Source: Comamonas testosteroni ATCC 11996 (GTDB taxonomy: Bacteria > Pseudomonadota > Gammaproteobacteria > Burkholderiales > Burkholderiaceae_C). From it: a DNA stretch of 64,000 bases. A model generated the notes under the pieces. That model ran no database searches, had not been told where the DNA came from, and worked only from the letters and a program-made list of their open reading frames with translations. The translations under genes were made by a program, and so were the position numbers. Shown one piece after another: positions 55,224 through 64,000 of the stretch. Within the stretch, counting starts at the first letter, position 1, and every line of letters starts with the position of its first letter. Where the stretch lies: positions 248,001-312,000 of the forward strand of contig NZ_AHIL01000002.1 of NCBI RefSeq assembly GCF_000241525.1, in the 5' to 3' direction.

Positions 55224-56636
55224 TTACTGAATGGCCACCACGCCGGCTGCAGCGCGCTTGCGCACGAACTGGTAGGCCACGCCCAGCAGCACAAACCACA
55301 GCGGGGTGACGATCAGCGCCTGGCGCGTATCGTCCTTGAGCGTGAGCAGCACCAGAATACCCGCGAAGAAGGCCAGGCAGGCCACGCACATGGGAACGCC
55401 GCCGGGCATCCTGAAGCGGGAGGCCAGGTGCAGCGCTGCACGCTGGCGGCGGTAGGCGATGTAGGACAGCAGAATCAGCGACCAGACAAACATGAACAGA
55501 ATGGCCGATACCGTGGTCACCAGGGTGAAGGCTTCCATCAGATCGGGAATCATCCACATCAGGAAAGCGCCTGCCAGCAGACAGATGCACGAAAACATGA
55601 GGCCGCGCGAAGGCACGCTGCGCGAGGACAGGGTGCCGAAGGACTTGGGCGCATCGCCCTTGAGCGACAGGCCGTAGAGCATGCGGCTGGTGGAGAACAC
55701 TCCGCTGTTGGCCGAGGAGGCGGCCGAGGTCAGCACCACGAAGTTGATGATGCCGGCGGCGGCGGGCAGACCGGCCAGCACGAACAGTTCCACAAACGGG
55801 CTCTTGCCCGGCACCACGTCGCGCCAGGGTGTGACGGTCATGATGGCCACCAGCGCCAGCACGTAGAAGACGATGATGCGCACGGGAATCGAGTTGATGG
55901 CGCGCGGCAGCGTGCGCTCCGGATCCTTGGCCTCGGCGGCGGTGGTGCCCACCAGTTCGATGCCGACAAAGGCGAACACCGCAATCTGGAAGCCCGCGAA
56001 AAAGCCCATCAGGCCGTTGGGGAACATGCCGCCGTCATTCCAGAGATTGGCCAGCGCAGCCTGACGGCCCGCAGGCGATACAAAGCCCGAGAACACCATC
56101 CACAGGCCCACGCCGATCAGCGTCACGATGGCCACGATCTTGATCATGGCGAACCAGAACTCGGTCTCGCCGAACAGCTTCACCGTCAGCAGGTTCAGGC
56201 CCAGCAGCAGCAGCACGCAGGCAATCGCAGGCAGCCACTGCGGGATGTCGGGGAACCAGAATTGCGCGTAGCCGGTGATGGCAATCACATCTGCGATGCC
56301 GGTGACGATCCAGCAGAACCAGTAGGTCCAGCCCGTGAAAAAGCCCGCCCAGGGGCCCAGCAGATCGGCAGAGAAATCGATGAAGGAGCGGTACTGCAGA
56401 TTGGACAGCAGCAGCTCGCCCATGGCCCGCATCACGAAGAACAGCATGATGCCGATGGCCATGTACACAAAGACGATGGACGGCCCGGCCAGGCTGATTG
56501 TCTTGCCCGAGCCCATGAACAGGCCCGTGCCTATGGCGCCGCCGATGGCGATCAGCTGTATGTGGCGGTTGGTGAGGTTGCGTTGCAGGTGGTCGTGGCC
56601 ATCCTGGCCCGGCGCGCCTGATGCCTTGCGAGTCAT
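55224..56636 (-). CDS. cycA: D-serine/D-alanine/glycine-type amino acid permease CycA
   Basis: A 470-residue APC-superfamily permease with twelve predicted membrane helices. The start HLQRNLTNRHIQLIAIGGAI and GTGLFMGSGKTISLAGPS match CycA closely from memory. Further marks are FGETEFWFAMIKIVAIVTLI and the FVGIELVGTTAAEAKDPERTLP motif. It imports D-Ala, D-Ser, Gly and L-Ala with protons. It is the upstream gene of the minus-strand pair with the exporter-like yddG. AAAGG lies before the ATG. MITE copy 1 lies about 100 bp upstream. Confidence 0.88.
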   Translation of the reverse strand: MTRKASGAPGQDGHDHLQRNLTNRHIQLIAIGGAIGTGLFMGSGKTISLAGPSIVFVYMAIGIMLFFVMRAMGELLLSNLQYRSFIDFSADLLGPWAGFFTGWTYWFCWIVTGIADVIAITGYAQFWFPDIPQWLPAIACVLLLLGLNLLTVKLFGETEFWFAMIKIVAIVTLIGVGLWMVFSGFVSPAGRQAALANLWNDGGMFPNGLMGFFAGFQIAVFAFVGIELVGTTAAEAKDPERTLPRAINSIPVRIIVFYVLALVAIMTVTPWRDVVPGKSPFVELFVLAGLPAAAGIINFVVLTSAASSANSGVFSTSRMLYGLSLKGDAPKSFGTLSSRSVPSRGLMFSCICLLAGAFLMWMIPDLMEAFTLVTTVSAILFMFVWSLILLSYIAYRRQRAALHLASRFRMPGGVPMCVACLAFFAGILVLLTLKDDTRQALIVTPLWFVLLGVAYQFVRKRAAAGVVAIQ

Positions 56637-56733
56637 CTGAGGGAAACCTTTGCAAAAGCTGCCGTCGCCACGAACGGCAACGCCGCCGCTGCGGCGCCGG
56701 ACCGCAATGGCTGGCAGGAAACCTGAAATCTTA

Positions 56734-56999
56734 GAGCGTGGTTACGATCTCTACGCAGCCGCGTTGGAGCGCAATCGGGATGAGTTCGAAGCGATGGCTC
56801 GCCGCTTGCACCGGGGTGCAAGCAAGAGTCAGCGCACAGAAATCGCCCGATTGCGCTCCAACCCTTCGGGACAGGGGCTTCGCGGGCGGTCTGCGACGTT
56901 GCGAATCCTCGCAATAGCGCGGCTATTGCTGCGGTATCACGCCTTGCATCCCATCCCGCAAAGCCTCTGTCGCGGCGCGAGGAGATCGTAAGCACGCTC
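56734..56999. mobile_element. 266-bp MITE, copy 1
   Basis: The ends GAGCGTGGTTACGATCTC (56734-56751) and its inverted partner GAGATCGTAAGCACGCTC (56982-56999) match at 17 of 18 positions. The element is flanked by TTA (56731-56733 and 57000-57002). It holds no intact gene. The 3-bp TNA duplication and GAG ends fit mobilisation by an IS5/IS1031-group transposase. A second copy of identical length lies inverted at 58290-58555. Confidence 0.75.
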
Positions 57000-57002
57000 T
57001 TA

Positions 57003-57230
57003 GAGTCGGCAAGGATAAACCAAGCCGGCTCATGGCATCCGGGGTACTGGAATCCGGACTCGGGCGGCAGCCCTGCCGCCACAGGAGTTCGGCTGCGGGC
57101 AGGCGCATTAGAAATGCCCGCCGAGGCGGGCATCAGCGGATGTGGAGCGCATGCAGGCGTCAGTGCCCGTCGGGCAAGCGCCTGCAGCTATCGCAACCGT
57201 AGCGAGTGGGAGCGCCGACCGAGCCCGCGA
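57003..57230. terminator. Hairpins downstream of argC (probable terminator on the minus strand)
   Basis: ATGCCCGCC (57114-57122)/GGCGGGCAT (57125-57133) is a perfect stem. Read on the minus strand it is followed by TTTCTAAT. A second stem GCAGGCG (57153-57159)/CGCCTGC (57179-57185) encloses TGCCCG/CGGGCA. I see no gene here, and none in 56637-56733. Confidence 0.45.
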
Positions 57231-58163
57231 TTACAGGCCCAGCATGAGCTGCAGGTTCTGCACGGCGGCACCGCTGGCACCCTTGCCCAGATTGTCCAGA
57301 CGTGCGATCAGCACGGCCTGGCGATATTGCTCGTTGGCAAACACGCGCAGCTCCAGCTTGTTGGTATTGGCCAGGGTGTCGGCGGCCAGCTTGTTGTCGT
57401 CCGTGGGCGGCAGCACGCTGACCCAGTTGGCGCTGGTGTTGGTCTGGGCGTAATGGCTGGCCAGCGCGTCGTGCAGGTCGGAGGCCTTGGGCGCGCCGGG
57501 CAGCAGATCCAGGTGCAGCGGCAGCTGCACCAGCATGCCCTGGGCAAAGTTGCTCACGGCGGGGATGAACACGGGGCGGCGGGTCATGCCGGTGTAGTGC
57601 AGGATTTCGGGAATGTGCTTGTGCGACAGGCCCAGAGCGTAGGCTTCGTAAGGTGCAGCATCGCCGCCTTCATAGGCCTCGATCATGGTGCGGCCGCCGC
57701 CGGTGTAGCCGGACACGGAAGGCAGGCTCACGGGGTAGTCGGCGGGAATCAGGCCGGCAGCCACCAGCGGTGCCAGCAGGGCGATGGCGCCAGTGGCGTA
57801 GCAGCCGGGGTTGGAGACCCGGGTGGCGCTCTTCACGGCGTCGAGCTGGCCGACGCGCAGTTCGGGGAAGCCGTAGACCCAGCCTGCGGCCGTGCGGTGG
57901 GCGGTGGAGGCGTCGATGATCTTGATGGCGCGGCCGGTTTCTGCGGTGATGGAGTCCACCATGGCTGCCGTTTCACGGGCGGCATCGTCGTGCAGGCAGA
58001 GGATGACCAGATCCACACCGGCAATCAGAGCGCGTTTGGCGGCCGGGTCCTTGCGCAGTGCGGGGTCGATGCTGACCAGCTCCACACCTGCAAAATCGAC
58101 CAGACGATCACGGATCTGCAGACCCGTGGTTCCTGCTTCTCCGTCAATAAAGACTTTTGCCAT
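57231..58163 (-). CDS. argC: N-acetyl-gamma-glutamyl-phosphate reductase (short, type 2)
   Basis: A 310-residue NADPH-dependent reductase of arginine synthesis. The Rossmann start is [18 protein letters not shown]. The catalytic Cys121 is in [13 protein letters not shown]. Further conserved parts are [22 protein letters not shown] and LSHKHIPEI. The length and GEAGTTG start mark the shorter ArgC class. It is free-standing and lies between two inverted MITE copies, so its upstream control region is bordered by an insertion about 127 bp before the start. AGGAG lies at a suitable distance. Confidence 0.93.
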   Translation of the reverse strand: MAKVFIDGEAGTTGLQIRDRLVDFAGVELVSIDPALRKDPAAKRALIAGVDLVILCLHDDAARETAAMVDSITAETGRAIKIIDASTAHRTAAGWVYGFPELRVGQLDAVKSATRVSNPGCYATGAIALLAPLVAAGLIPADYPVSLPSVSGYTGGGRTMIEAYEGGDAAPYEAYALGLSHKHIPEILHYTGMTRRPVFIPAVSNFAQGMLVQLPLHLDLLPGAPKASDLHDALASHYAQTNTSANWVSVLPPTDDNKLAADTLANTNKLELRVFANEQYRQAVLIARLDNLGKGASGAAVQNLQLMLGL

Positions 58164-58289
58164 TGCATTTTCTCCTGCACCGGCGCGCGCATTTCTTGGT
58201 TTATATGCCGCTGCCTGCGGCACCATTGCCGCTTTCCGAGCGGTGATTGTCCTTGAATCTCGTCAGGGATGTGCATTGCCTGTCTTTGA

Positions 58290-58555
58290 GAACGTGGTTG
58301 AGATCTCCTCGTGCCGCGACAGAGGCTTTGCGGGATGGGATGCAAGGCGCGATACCGCAGCAATAGCCGTGCTATTGCGAGGATTCGCAACGCCGCAGAC
58401 TGCCCGCAAAGACACTGTCCCGGAGGGTTGGAGCGAAATCGGGCGATTTCTGTGCGCTGACTCTTGCTTGCACCGCGGTGCAAGCGGCGAGCCATCGCTT
58501 CGAACTCATCCCGATTGCGCTCCAACGCGGCTGCGTAGAGATCGCAATCACGTTC
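58290..58555. mobile_element. 266-bp MITE, copy 2 (inverted relative to copy 1)
   Basis: The ends GAACGTGGTTGAGATCTC (58290-58307) and GAGATCGCAATCACGTTC (58538-58555) are inverted. The flanks are TGA (58287-58289) and TGA (58556-58558). The internal sequence is the reverse complement of copy 1 with scattered changes, for example CCCGCAAAGCCTCTGTCGCG in copy 1 against its complement near 58310. No coding capacity is expected, although a chance open frame crosses it. Confidence 0.75.
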
Positions 58556-58904
58556 TGAGGCAAGTCTTGCGCGAATGGCCCAGTAGACGTAGCAGCTATT
58601 CGCAGTTGTCAGCACATTGCCAGCCGCTGCCTCAATGCCTTTAACTCGTATATAAGACATAAGAAAGTTGCGGGAAGAAAAGATATCGTGTAGGAATAAT
58701 TTCCCTAAAGAATTCAAGGCATTGCAGCTGTTTCCGGAACACGACAAAGTTGCGCGAAATTGTGGATTTTGCGCATGTTCAGGTGTCGTTTTGCGCGGTG
58801 CAGCATGGTACATTCCTGCTCGCCATGTCATATGAACCCGATGGCCAGGCTCCCCCGAGTCGGTGGCAAGCGGGTATTTCCCCTCAGTTCAGAGAGACAA
58901 AGTC
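58556..58904. other. Gap before sucC
   Basis: It contains an AT-rich stretch (58640-58720) and TACATT near 58810 that might be a -10, but no convincing promoter pair. I see no gene. Open frames on the minus strand here run through the MITE and are not credible. Confidence 0.4.
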
Positions 58905-60065
<1,161 letters not shown>

Positions 60066-60085
60066 TACGCCCCGGAGATAGAAAC

Positions 60086-60985
60086 ATGTCGATCTTTATC
60101 AACAAAGACACCAAGGTCATCACCCAGGGCATTACTGGCAAGACCGGTCAGTTCCACACTGAAAAGTGCCAGGAATACGCGAACGGCAAAAACTGCTTCG
60201 TGGCAGGCGTGAACCCCAAGAAGGCTGGCGAAAAGATTTTCGACATCCCAATCTTTGGTTCCGTCAAGGACGCCGCCAAGGAAACCGGCGCTACCGTGTC
60301 CGTGATCTATGTGCCTCCCGCAGGTGCTGCTGCTGCCATCTGGGAAGCGGTTGAAGCCGATCTGGACCTGGCCATCTGCATCACCGAAGGCATCCCCGTT
60401 CGCGACATGCTGGAAGTGCGCAACAAGATGAAGGCCAAGGAAGCTGCTGGCGGCAAGAAGACTCTGCTGCTGGGCCCCAACTGCCCCGGTCTGATCACGC
60501 CTGACGAAATCAAGATCGGCATCATGCCCGGTCACATCCACAAGAAGGGCCGCGTGGGCGTGGTGTCCCGTTCCGGTACGCTGACTTACGAAGCCGTGGC
60601 TCAGCTGAGCGAACTGGGCATTGGCCAGTCCTCCGCCGTCGGTATCGGTGGCGACCCCATCAACGGCCTGAAGCACATCGACGTGATGCGCGCTTTCAAC
60701 GACGATCCCGACACCGATGCCGTGATCATGATCGGTGAAATCGGCGGTCCCGATGAAGCCGAAGCTGCCCAGTGGTGCAAGGCCAACATGAAGAAGCCTA
60801 TCGTCGGCTTCATCGCCGGCGTGACTGCGCCTCCCGGCAAGCGCATGGGCCACGCAGGTGCCCTGATCTCCGGCGGTGCCGACACGGCTGACGCCAAGCT
60901 GGCCATCATGGAAGAGTGCGGCTTCACCATCACCCGCAACCCTTCCGAGATGGGTCGCCTGCTGCAAGGCCTGCTGAAGAAGTAA
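60086..60985 (+). CDS. sucD: Succinyl-CoA synthetase alpha subunit
   Basis: A 299-residue subunit. The CoA-binding Rossmann domain has VITQGITGKTGQFHTEKC and FVAGVNPKKAGE. The ligase domain has GPNCPGLITPDEIKIGIMPG and SRSGTLTYEA. The phosphorylated His is in KRMGHAGALISGG. The C-terminus MGRLLQGLLKK is family-typical. GGAGATAG precedes the ATG. With SucC it forms the TCA-cycle enzyme. Confidence 0.96.
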   Translation: MSIFINKDTKVITQGITGKTGQFHTEKCQEYANGKNCFVAGVNPKKAGEKIFDIPIFGSVKDAAKETGATVSVIYVPPAGAAAAIWEAVEADLDLAICITEGIPVRDMLEVRNKMKAKEAAGGKKTLLLGPNCPGLITPDEIKIGIMPGHIHKKGRVGVVSRSGTLTYEAVAQLSELGIGQSSAVGIGGDPINGLKHIDVMRAFNDDPDTDAVIMIGEIGGPDEAEAAQWCKANMKKPIVGFIAGVTAPPGKRMGHAGALISGGADTADAKLAIMEECGFTITRNPSEMGRLLQGLLKK

Positions 60986-60997
60986 GCCCGTGCAAAA

Positions 60998-61107
60998 GTT
61001 CGTGATACCGCGTTGAATTTACGCAGTATTACGAACTGGCAAGGTGGGCTTCGCGCCCTACACTGCCTCCACTCTTAAAAGAAAGCGCCGCGCAATGCGG
61101 CGCTTTC
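60998..61107 (+). terminator. Two hairpins between sucD and the TerC gene
   Basis: GTTCGTGATACCGCGT (60998-61013)/ACGCAGTATTACGAAC (61021-61036) is a 16-bp stem with two mismatches. GAAAGCGCCGC (61081-61091)/GCGGCGCTTTC (61097-61107) is a perfect 11-bp stem. Neither has a full T run on the plus strand. They may end or protect the sucCD message. Confidence 0.5.
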
Positions 61108-61130
61108 ATATTCAAAACAGTGGAGTCAAC

Positions 61131-61823
61131 ATGGAAATGCTCAATAGCGCCGATTTCTGGATCGGCCTGGTGAAGATCATCTGGATCAACATCATCCTCT
61201 CCGGCGACAACGCCGTGGTCATCGCGCTGGCCGCGCGCTCCCTCCCCCCTGAACAGCAAAAGAAAGCCATCATGTTCGGCTCCGGCGCCGCCGTGGTGCT
61301 GCGTATCGTGCTGACCGTGGTCGCTGCCAAGCTGCTCGAACTCTCCTTCCTGCAAGTCGTGGGCGGCTGCCTGCTGCTGTGGATCGGCTATCAGCTGCTG
61401 ACTGGCGACGAAGACGGCGAGGGCGAATCCAAGGGCCATGGCTCCATGATGACCGCCATCCGCACCATCCTGATTGCCGACTTGGTGATGAGCTTGGACA
61501 ACGTGATTGCCGTGGCCGCTACCGCCCAGGGCAATATGGTGCTGCTGATCCTGGGTCTGGCCATCTCCATTCCCCTGGTGATTTTCGGCTCCACGCTGAT
61601 GATCAAGCTCATGGAACGCTTCCCCGTCATCGTCACGCTGGGCGCGGCGCTGATCGGCTGGGTGGGCGGCGAGACCATCGTCAACGACAACCTGCTGCAT
61701 GGCTACACCATGGCTCACCCCTGGCTGCACTATGCCGCTGCTGCAGCGGGCGCCGTGCTGGTGGTCGGACTGGGCAAGCTCATGCAGGCACGCTCTGCCA
61801 AGAAGGAAGTCGCCGCGGCCTGA
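61131..61823 (+). CDS. TerC-family integral membrane protein (YjbE-like)
   Basis: A 230-residue membrane protein with about seven helices. The two family acidic motifs are NIILSGDNAVVIALAAR (near 20-36) and LIADLVMSLDNVIAVAA (near 115-131). Their Asp residues are thought to bind metal. TerC/Alx proteins are linked to Mn2+ export and metalation of secreted proteins. I looked for a yybP-ykoY (Mn) riboswitch in the leader and could not make one out. GGAG lies 7 nt before the ATG at 61131. Confidence 0.85.
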   Translation: MEMLNSADFWIGLVKIIWINIILSGDNAVVIALAARSLPPEQQKKAIMFGSGAAVVLRIVLTVVAAKLLELSFLQVVGGCLLLWIGYQLLTGDEDGEGESKGHGSMMTAIRTILIADLVMSLDNVIAVAATAQGNMVLLILGLAISIPLVIFGSTLMIKLMERFPVIVTLGAALIGWVGGETIVNDNLLHGYTMAHPWLHYAAAAAGAVLVVGLGKLMQARSAKKEVAAA

Positions 61824-61845
61824 TTGCCCCGGAAGTCTTTCCCCA

Positions 61846-61880
61846 AAAAACGCACCGTGCTTTCACGGTGCGTTTTTTTG
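61846..61880 (+). terminator. Intrinsic terminator after the TerC gene
   Basis: ACGCACCGTG (61851-61860), loop CTTT, CACGGTGCGT (61865-61874), flanked by A and T runs. Perfect 10-bp stem. Confidence 0.9.
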
Positions 61881-61920
61881 GCTGCAGCGCGGATGACAAA
61901 CTGTGTGAACATGGCCTCCA

Positions 61921-61940
61921 ACCTTCGTGTAACCCCAGGC
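61921..61940 (+). promoter_or_regulatory. Possible MerR-type operator before the second MerR gene
   Basis: ACCT (61921-61924) and AGGC (61937-61940) form a short dyad 18 bp before the MerR start codon. This is the usual location for autoregulation in the family. The pattern is weak. Confidence 0.3.
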
Positions 61941-61957
61941 TTGTTAGCCTTGTTGCC

Positions 61958-62392
61958 ATGCAGATATCGGAACTTGCCAGCCTGTCGGGTGTGTCCGTGC
62001 ACGCCATTCGCCACTATGAGAGTCTGGGCCTGATTGCCGCCGCCCGGCGCCCCTCCGGCTACCGCGAGTTCGATGACAGCGTGATCCGCGAGCTGCGATT
62101 CATCGCCATGTCGCGGCAATGTGGCTTCTCCCTGGCGCAGATCGCCGAAGTGCTGCCGGCCTATCGTCGCAAGACGCTGACGGCGGCCCAGATGATTGCC
62201 AGGCTTGAGGAGCGCATTGCCGAACTGGATGCGGAGATTGCCCAGCGGCGCGCACTGCGCAAGCACCTGGTTTCACATATCGCATGGTTTGGCGAGCGCG
62301 AGCCGCAGCCAGCCTCGAAGTCAGGATTTCCGCGTGTTCGTGCGCGCGGCAGTGACGAGGCCGGTTTATCCGGTCGGAGCAGGAGGAAGTGA
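61958..62392 (+). CDS. MerR-family transcriptional regulator
   Basis: A 144-residue regulator. The N-terminal helix-turn-helix is QISELASLSGVSVHAIRHYE and the wing is YREFDDSVIRELRFI. A dimerisation coiled coil covers about 75-112. It has no Cys pair in the effector region, so it is not a metal sensor of the CueR/ZntR type. It is followed with a TGATG overlap by the thioesterase gene, suggesting joint expression. The ATG has no clear ribosome-binding site and the message may have a very short leader. The ligand is unknown. Confidence 0.82.
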   Translation: MQISELASLSGVSVHAIRHYESLGLIAAARRPSGYREFDDSVIRELRFIAMSRQCGFSLAQIAEVLPAYRRKTLTAAQMIARLEERIAELDAEIAQRRALRKHLVSHIAWFGEREPQPASKSGFPRVRARGSDEAGLSGRSRRK

Positions 62393-62826
62393 TGACACCA
62401 CAGAACGAGAATTTCGCCCGTGACGTACAGGCCCTGGTGCTTTCCATGCCGGTGGCGCAAATGCTGAAGCTGCGCTTTGAGCGCATGGAGCCAGGCGAGG
62501 TCGATCTCTGCCTGCCATACCAGGAAAGCCTGAGCTTCAGACCCGGACAGTTGCAGGCAACGCCGGTCTTTGCCATCGCGGACTTCGCCGCCGTATCGGC
62601 CGCAGGGACACTGCTGCCGACCGGCTGGCGCAATGCCACGATCGACTGCAGCATCAAATACCTGGCTCCTGCCGATGGCGAGACATTGCTGGCCCGTGGC
62701 CGGGTCATCCAGACCAGCAAGCTGCTGACGGTTGCCAGGGCGGATGTGTTTTCTCGCAAGGCGGGCCGGGAGCTGCTGTGCGCCACCATGCTGGCCACGG
62801 CGCGGAACCTGGCGCCTGCACAGTAG
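62392..62826 (+). CDS. PaaI-type hotdog-fold thioesterase
   Basis: A 144-residue hotdog protein. The segment LQATPVFAIADFAAVSAAGTLLP aligns with the catalytic helix of PaaI-like thioesterases (usually HGG...D near the start, here QAT...AD). The second half is STATIDCSIKYLAP-like (TIDCSIKYLAPADGETLLARGRVI in the protein, split by the start of the sheet). It probably hydrolyses acyl- or aryl-CoA. The usual HGG is replaced, so activity is uncertain. AGGAGG precedes the ATG. It overlaps the MerR stop. Confidence 0.75.
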   Translation: MTPQNENFARDVQALVLSMPVAQMLKLRFERMEPGEVDLCLPYQESLSFRPGQLQATPVFAIADFAAVSAAGTLLPTGWRNATIDCSIKYLAPADGETLLARGRVIQTSKLLTVARADVFSRKAGRELLCATMLATARNLAPAQ

Positions 62827-62947
62827 GGGGCCTTTCGGTGCTGTAGCGCCTGAACGGCGGATGCTGGATGCTATCGAGATAGATTTTTCTCCATAGCAGG
62901 TCTGTAACCGACCGGGCCAGCGCCTTCAAGGCAAACTACAGCCCATC

Positions 62948-63517
62948 ATGAAAACCCAGTACTACACCGCCTCCAGCCTGGACGGATTTCTCGCCACCGA
63001 AGACGACTCACTGGACTGGCTGTTTCCGTTGGGCAGCCTGACGCAGTCCAGCTATCCGGGCTTTATTGCGCAGGTCGGCGCGCTGGCCATGGGCTCATCC
63101 ACCTACGAGTGGATGGTCCGCAATGCCGATGCGGTGAAGAAGGAGACCGGCGCGGCCTGGCCTTATGCGCAGCCTGCCTGGGTGTTTTCCAGCCGTCAGC
63201 TGCCGTTGATAGAGGGAGCCGATGTGCGCTTTGTCAGCGGCGATGTGCGGCCCGTGCTGGCAAGCATGAGAGCTGCAGCCGGTGACAAGAACATCTGGAT
63301 CGTGGGCGGCGGTGATCTGGCGGGTCAGTTCCATGACGCGGGGCTGCTCGATGAGGTGATTGTGCAGGTTGGCTCGGCCACTCTGGGCCGTGGCAAGCCT
63401 TTGTTTCCGCGCCGCGTGCTGAGCCCTGTGCTGCAGCTGCAGTCCGTACAGCAGATGGGCGCGGGCATGGCGGAGCTACGCTACACCGTGTGCAAGACGC
63501 AGCTGCCCGCGAATTAA
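62948..63517 (+). CDS. Dihydrofolate reductase-family protein (RibD C-terminal-like)
   Basis: A 189-residue protein with the start YYTASSLDGFLATEDDSLDWLF, close to that of the YyaP/RibD_C family. It also has ALAMGSSTYEWM, the nucleotide-binding IWIVGGGDLAGQFHDAGLLDEV and the strand ending LRYTVCK. These are NADPH-dependent reductases, but most have no known substrate. It is not FolA or RibD itself. No obvious promoter link to its neighbours, and it is convergent with the DMT transporter, overlapping by four bases. Confidence 0.8.
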   Translation: MKTQYYTASSLDGFLATEDDSLDWLFPLGSLTQSSYPGFIAQVGALAMGSSTYEWMVRNADAVKKETGAAWPYAQPAWVFSSRQLPLIEGADVRFVSGDVRPVLASMRAAAGDKNIWIVGGGDLAGQFHDAGLLDEVIVQVGSATLGRGKPLFPRRVLSPVLQLQSVQQMGAGMAELRYTVCKTQLPAN

Positions 63518-64000
63518 CGGCTGTTTTTGGCAGGCCAGAGCACCGAGGCAATTGCCACCACCATCAGGCAGACAGCAGTCCAGTCCTGCCAGTGCAAGAC
63601 CTCGCCCAGCCACCAGGCGCCCACAAAAACGCCCAGCACCGGAATCATCATCACGCTCAGCGTGGAGGCCACGGGCGGCAGGCTGCGAGCCAGATAGAAC
63701 CACACGGCCTGGGCAAAGCCCAGCACTAGCACACCATTGAAAGCGATCGCAGCCAGAGCGCTCTGGTCGGGCACATGCCATTGCTGGCGCTCGAAAACAA
63801 AGGCCAGCAGAGTCAGCACCACGGTGGTGATGGCCACCATCCACAGCGACAGCGTCATCAGCGGCACCGGCGCCTCGGTGCGGCGCAGCAGCTGCGTGCC
63901 CCAGGCCCAGCCGGCGGCGGCGATCAGCATCAGCATCACGCCCAGGGGCTTGCTGCCCAGAGCGCCAACCTCATGCCACAGCAGCAGCAGCACGCCGGCG
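63514..64000 (-). CDS. EamA/DMT-family transporter, C-terminal part (cut by window end)
   Basis: About 160 C-terminal residues are visible; the start lies beyond position 64000. Five hydrophobic helices form the second EamA repeat: PLGVMLMLIAAAGWAWGTQLL, LMTLSLWMVAITTVVLTLLA, AAIAFNGVLVLGFAQAVWFYLA, STLSVMMIPVLGVFVGAWWLGE and WTAVCLMVVAIASVLW. Members export metabolites or amino acids. The substrate cannot be inferred. Confidence 0.8.
   Translation of the reverse strand, partial: AGVLLLLWHEVGALGSKPLGVMLMLIAAAGWAWGTQLLRRTEAPVPLMTLSLWMVAITTVVLTLLAFVFERQQWHVPDQSALAAIAFNGVLVLGFAQAVWFYLARSLPPVASTLSVMMIPVLGVFVGAWWLGEVLHWQDWTAVCLMVVAIASVLWPAKNSR

Noticed and set aside
58164-58831. Minus-strand open frame extending upstream of argC
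   Set aside because: It is translated MITE sequence; the same peptide appears from copy 1. Not a real gene, though automatic annotation would probably call one.
60986-61130. yybP-ykoY manganese riboswitch before the TerC gene
   Set aside because: TerC genes often have one, but I could not match the conserved core here; only simple hairpins are visible.

Overview
The window looks like the replication-origin neighbourhood of a Comamonas-type betaproteobacterium (Burkholderiales, Comamonadaceae). It is GC-rich. It carries the rpmH-rnpA-yidD-yidC-mnmE and dnaA-dnaN-gyrB blocks, an AidB-like/acyl-CoA ligase cluster, a Bug-type solute receptor and a BktB-type thiolase. The genus is inferred from protein resemblance and gene order remembered from known genomes; no search was run.

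Layout. 0-5 kb: copper chaperone and CueR-type regulator, a ParB-site (parS) palindrome, ketothiolase, rdgC, a Spy-like periplasmic protein and a PagL-like lipid A deacylase. 5.1-6.0 kb: an AT-rich intergenic region with several DnaA boxes and two box-spacer-trio arrays; I propose it as oriC. 6.5-8.7 kb: dinG, followed by a second AT-rich, DnaA-box-bearing gap. 9.7-17.5 kb: a heavy-metal RND efflux operon with its own two-component system. 17.5-20.8 kb: accessory genes, namely a nuclease-like NO VEIN/DUF3883 protein, a YkgJ protein, a GST, an orphan integron-type cassette with an attC-like site, and an internally deleted IS30-type element. 20.8-31 kb: gyrB, dnaN and dnaA (minus strand), then rpmH, rnpA, yidD and yidC (plus strand) and mnmE (minus strand).

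31-41.8 kb: a phosphoethanolamine-transferase-like sulfatase-fold protein, malic enzyme, a tyrosine phosphatase, and an acyl-CoA ligase/dehydrogenase/periplasmic receptor cluster divergent from a TetR regulator. 41.8-47.3 kb: topoisomerase III with a histone H1-like linker and C-terminal SWIB domain, divergent from a SET-domain lysine methyltransferase, then birA and a SPOR-like protein. 47.4-54.1 kb: a Bug receptor with a TctDE-like two-component system, MarR, recA, recX and a membrane protein. 54.2-64 kb: amino-acid exporter and importer, argC lying between two inverted copies of a 266-bp MITE, sucCD, a TerC protein, a MerR/thioesterase pair, a RibD-like reductase, and a DMT transporter cut by the window end.

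The most interesting items are the putative oriC about 20 kb from dnaA, supported by trio arrays, a parS site and a strand-composition switch; the SET/TopoIII-SWIB pair, which resembles a small chromatin-modification module; the 266-bp MITE pair with TNA target duplications; and the attC-bearing orphan cassette.
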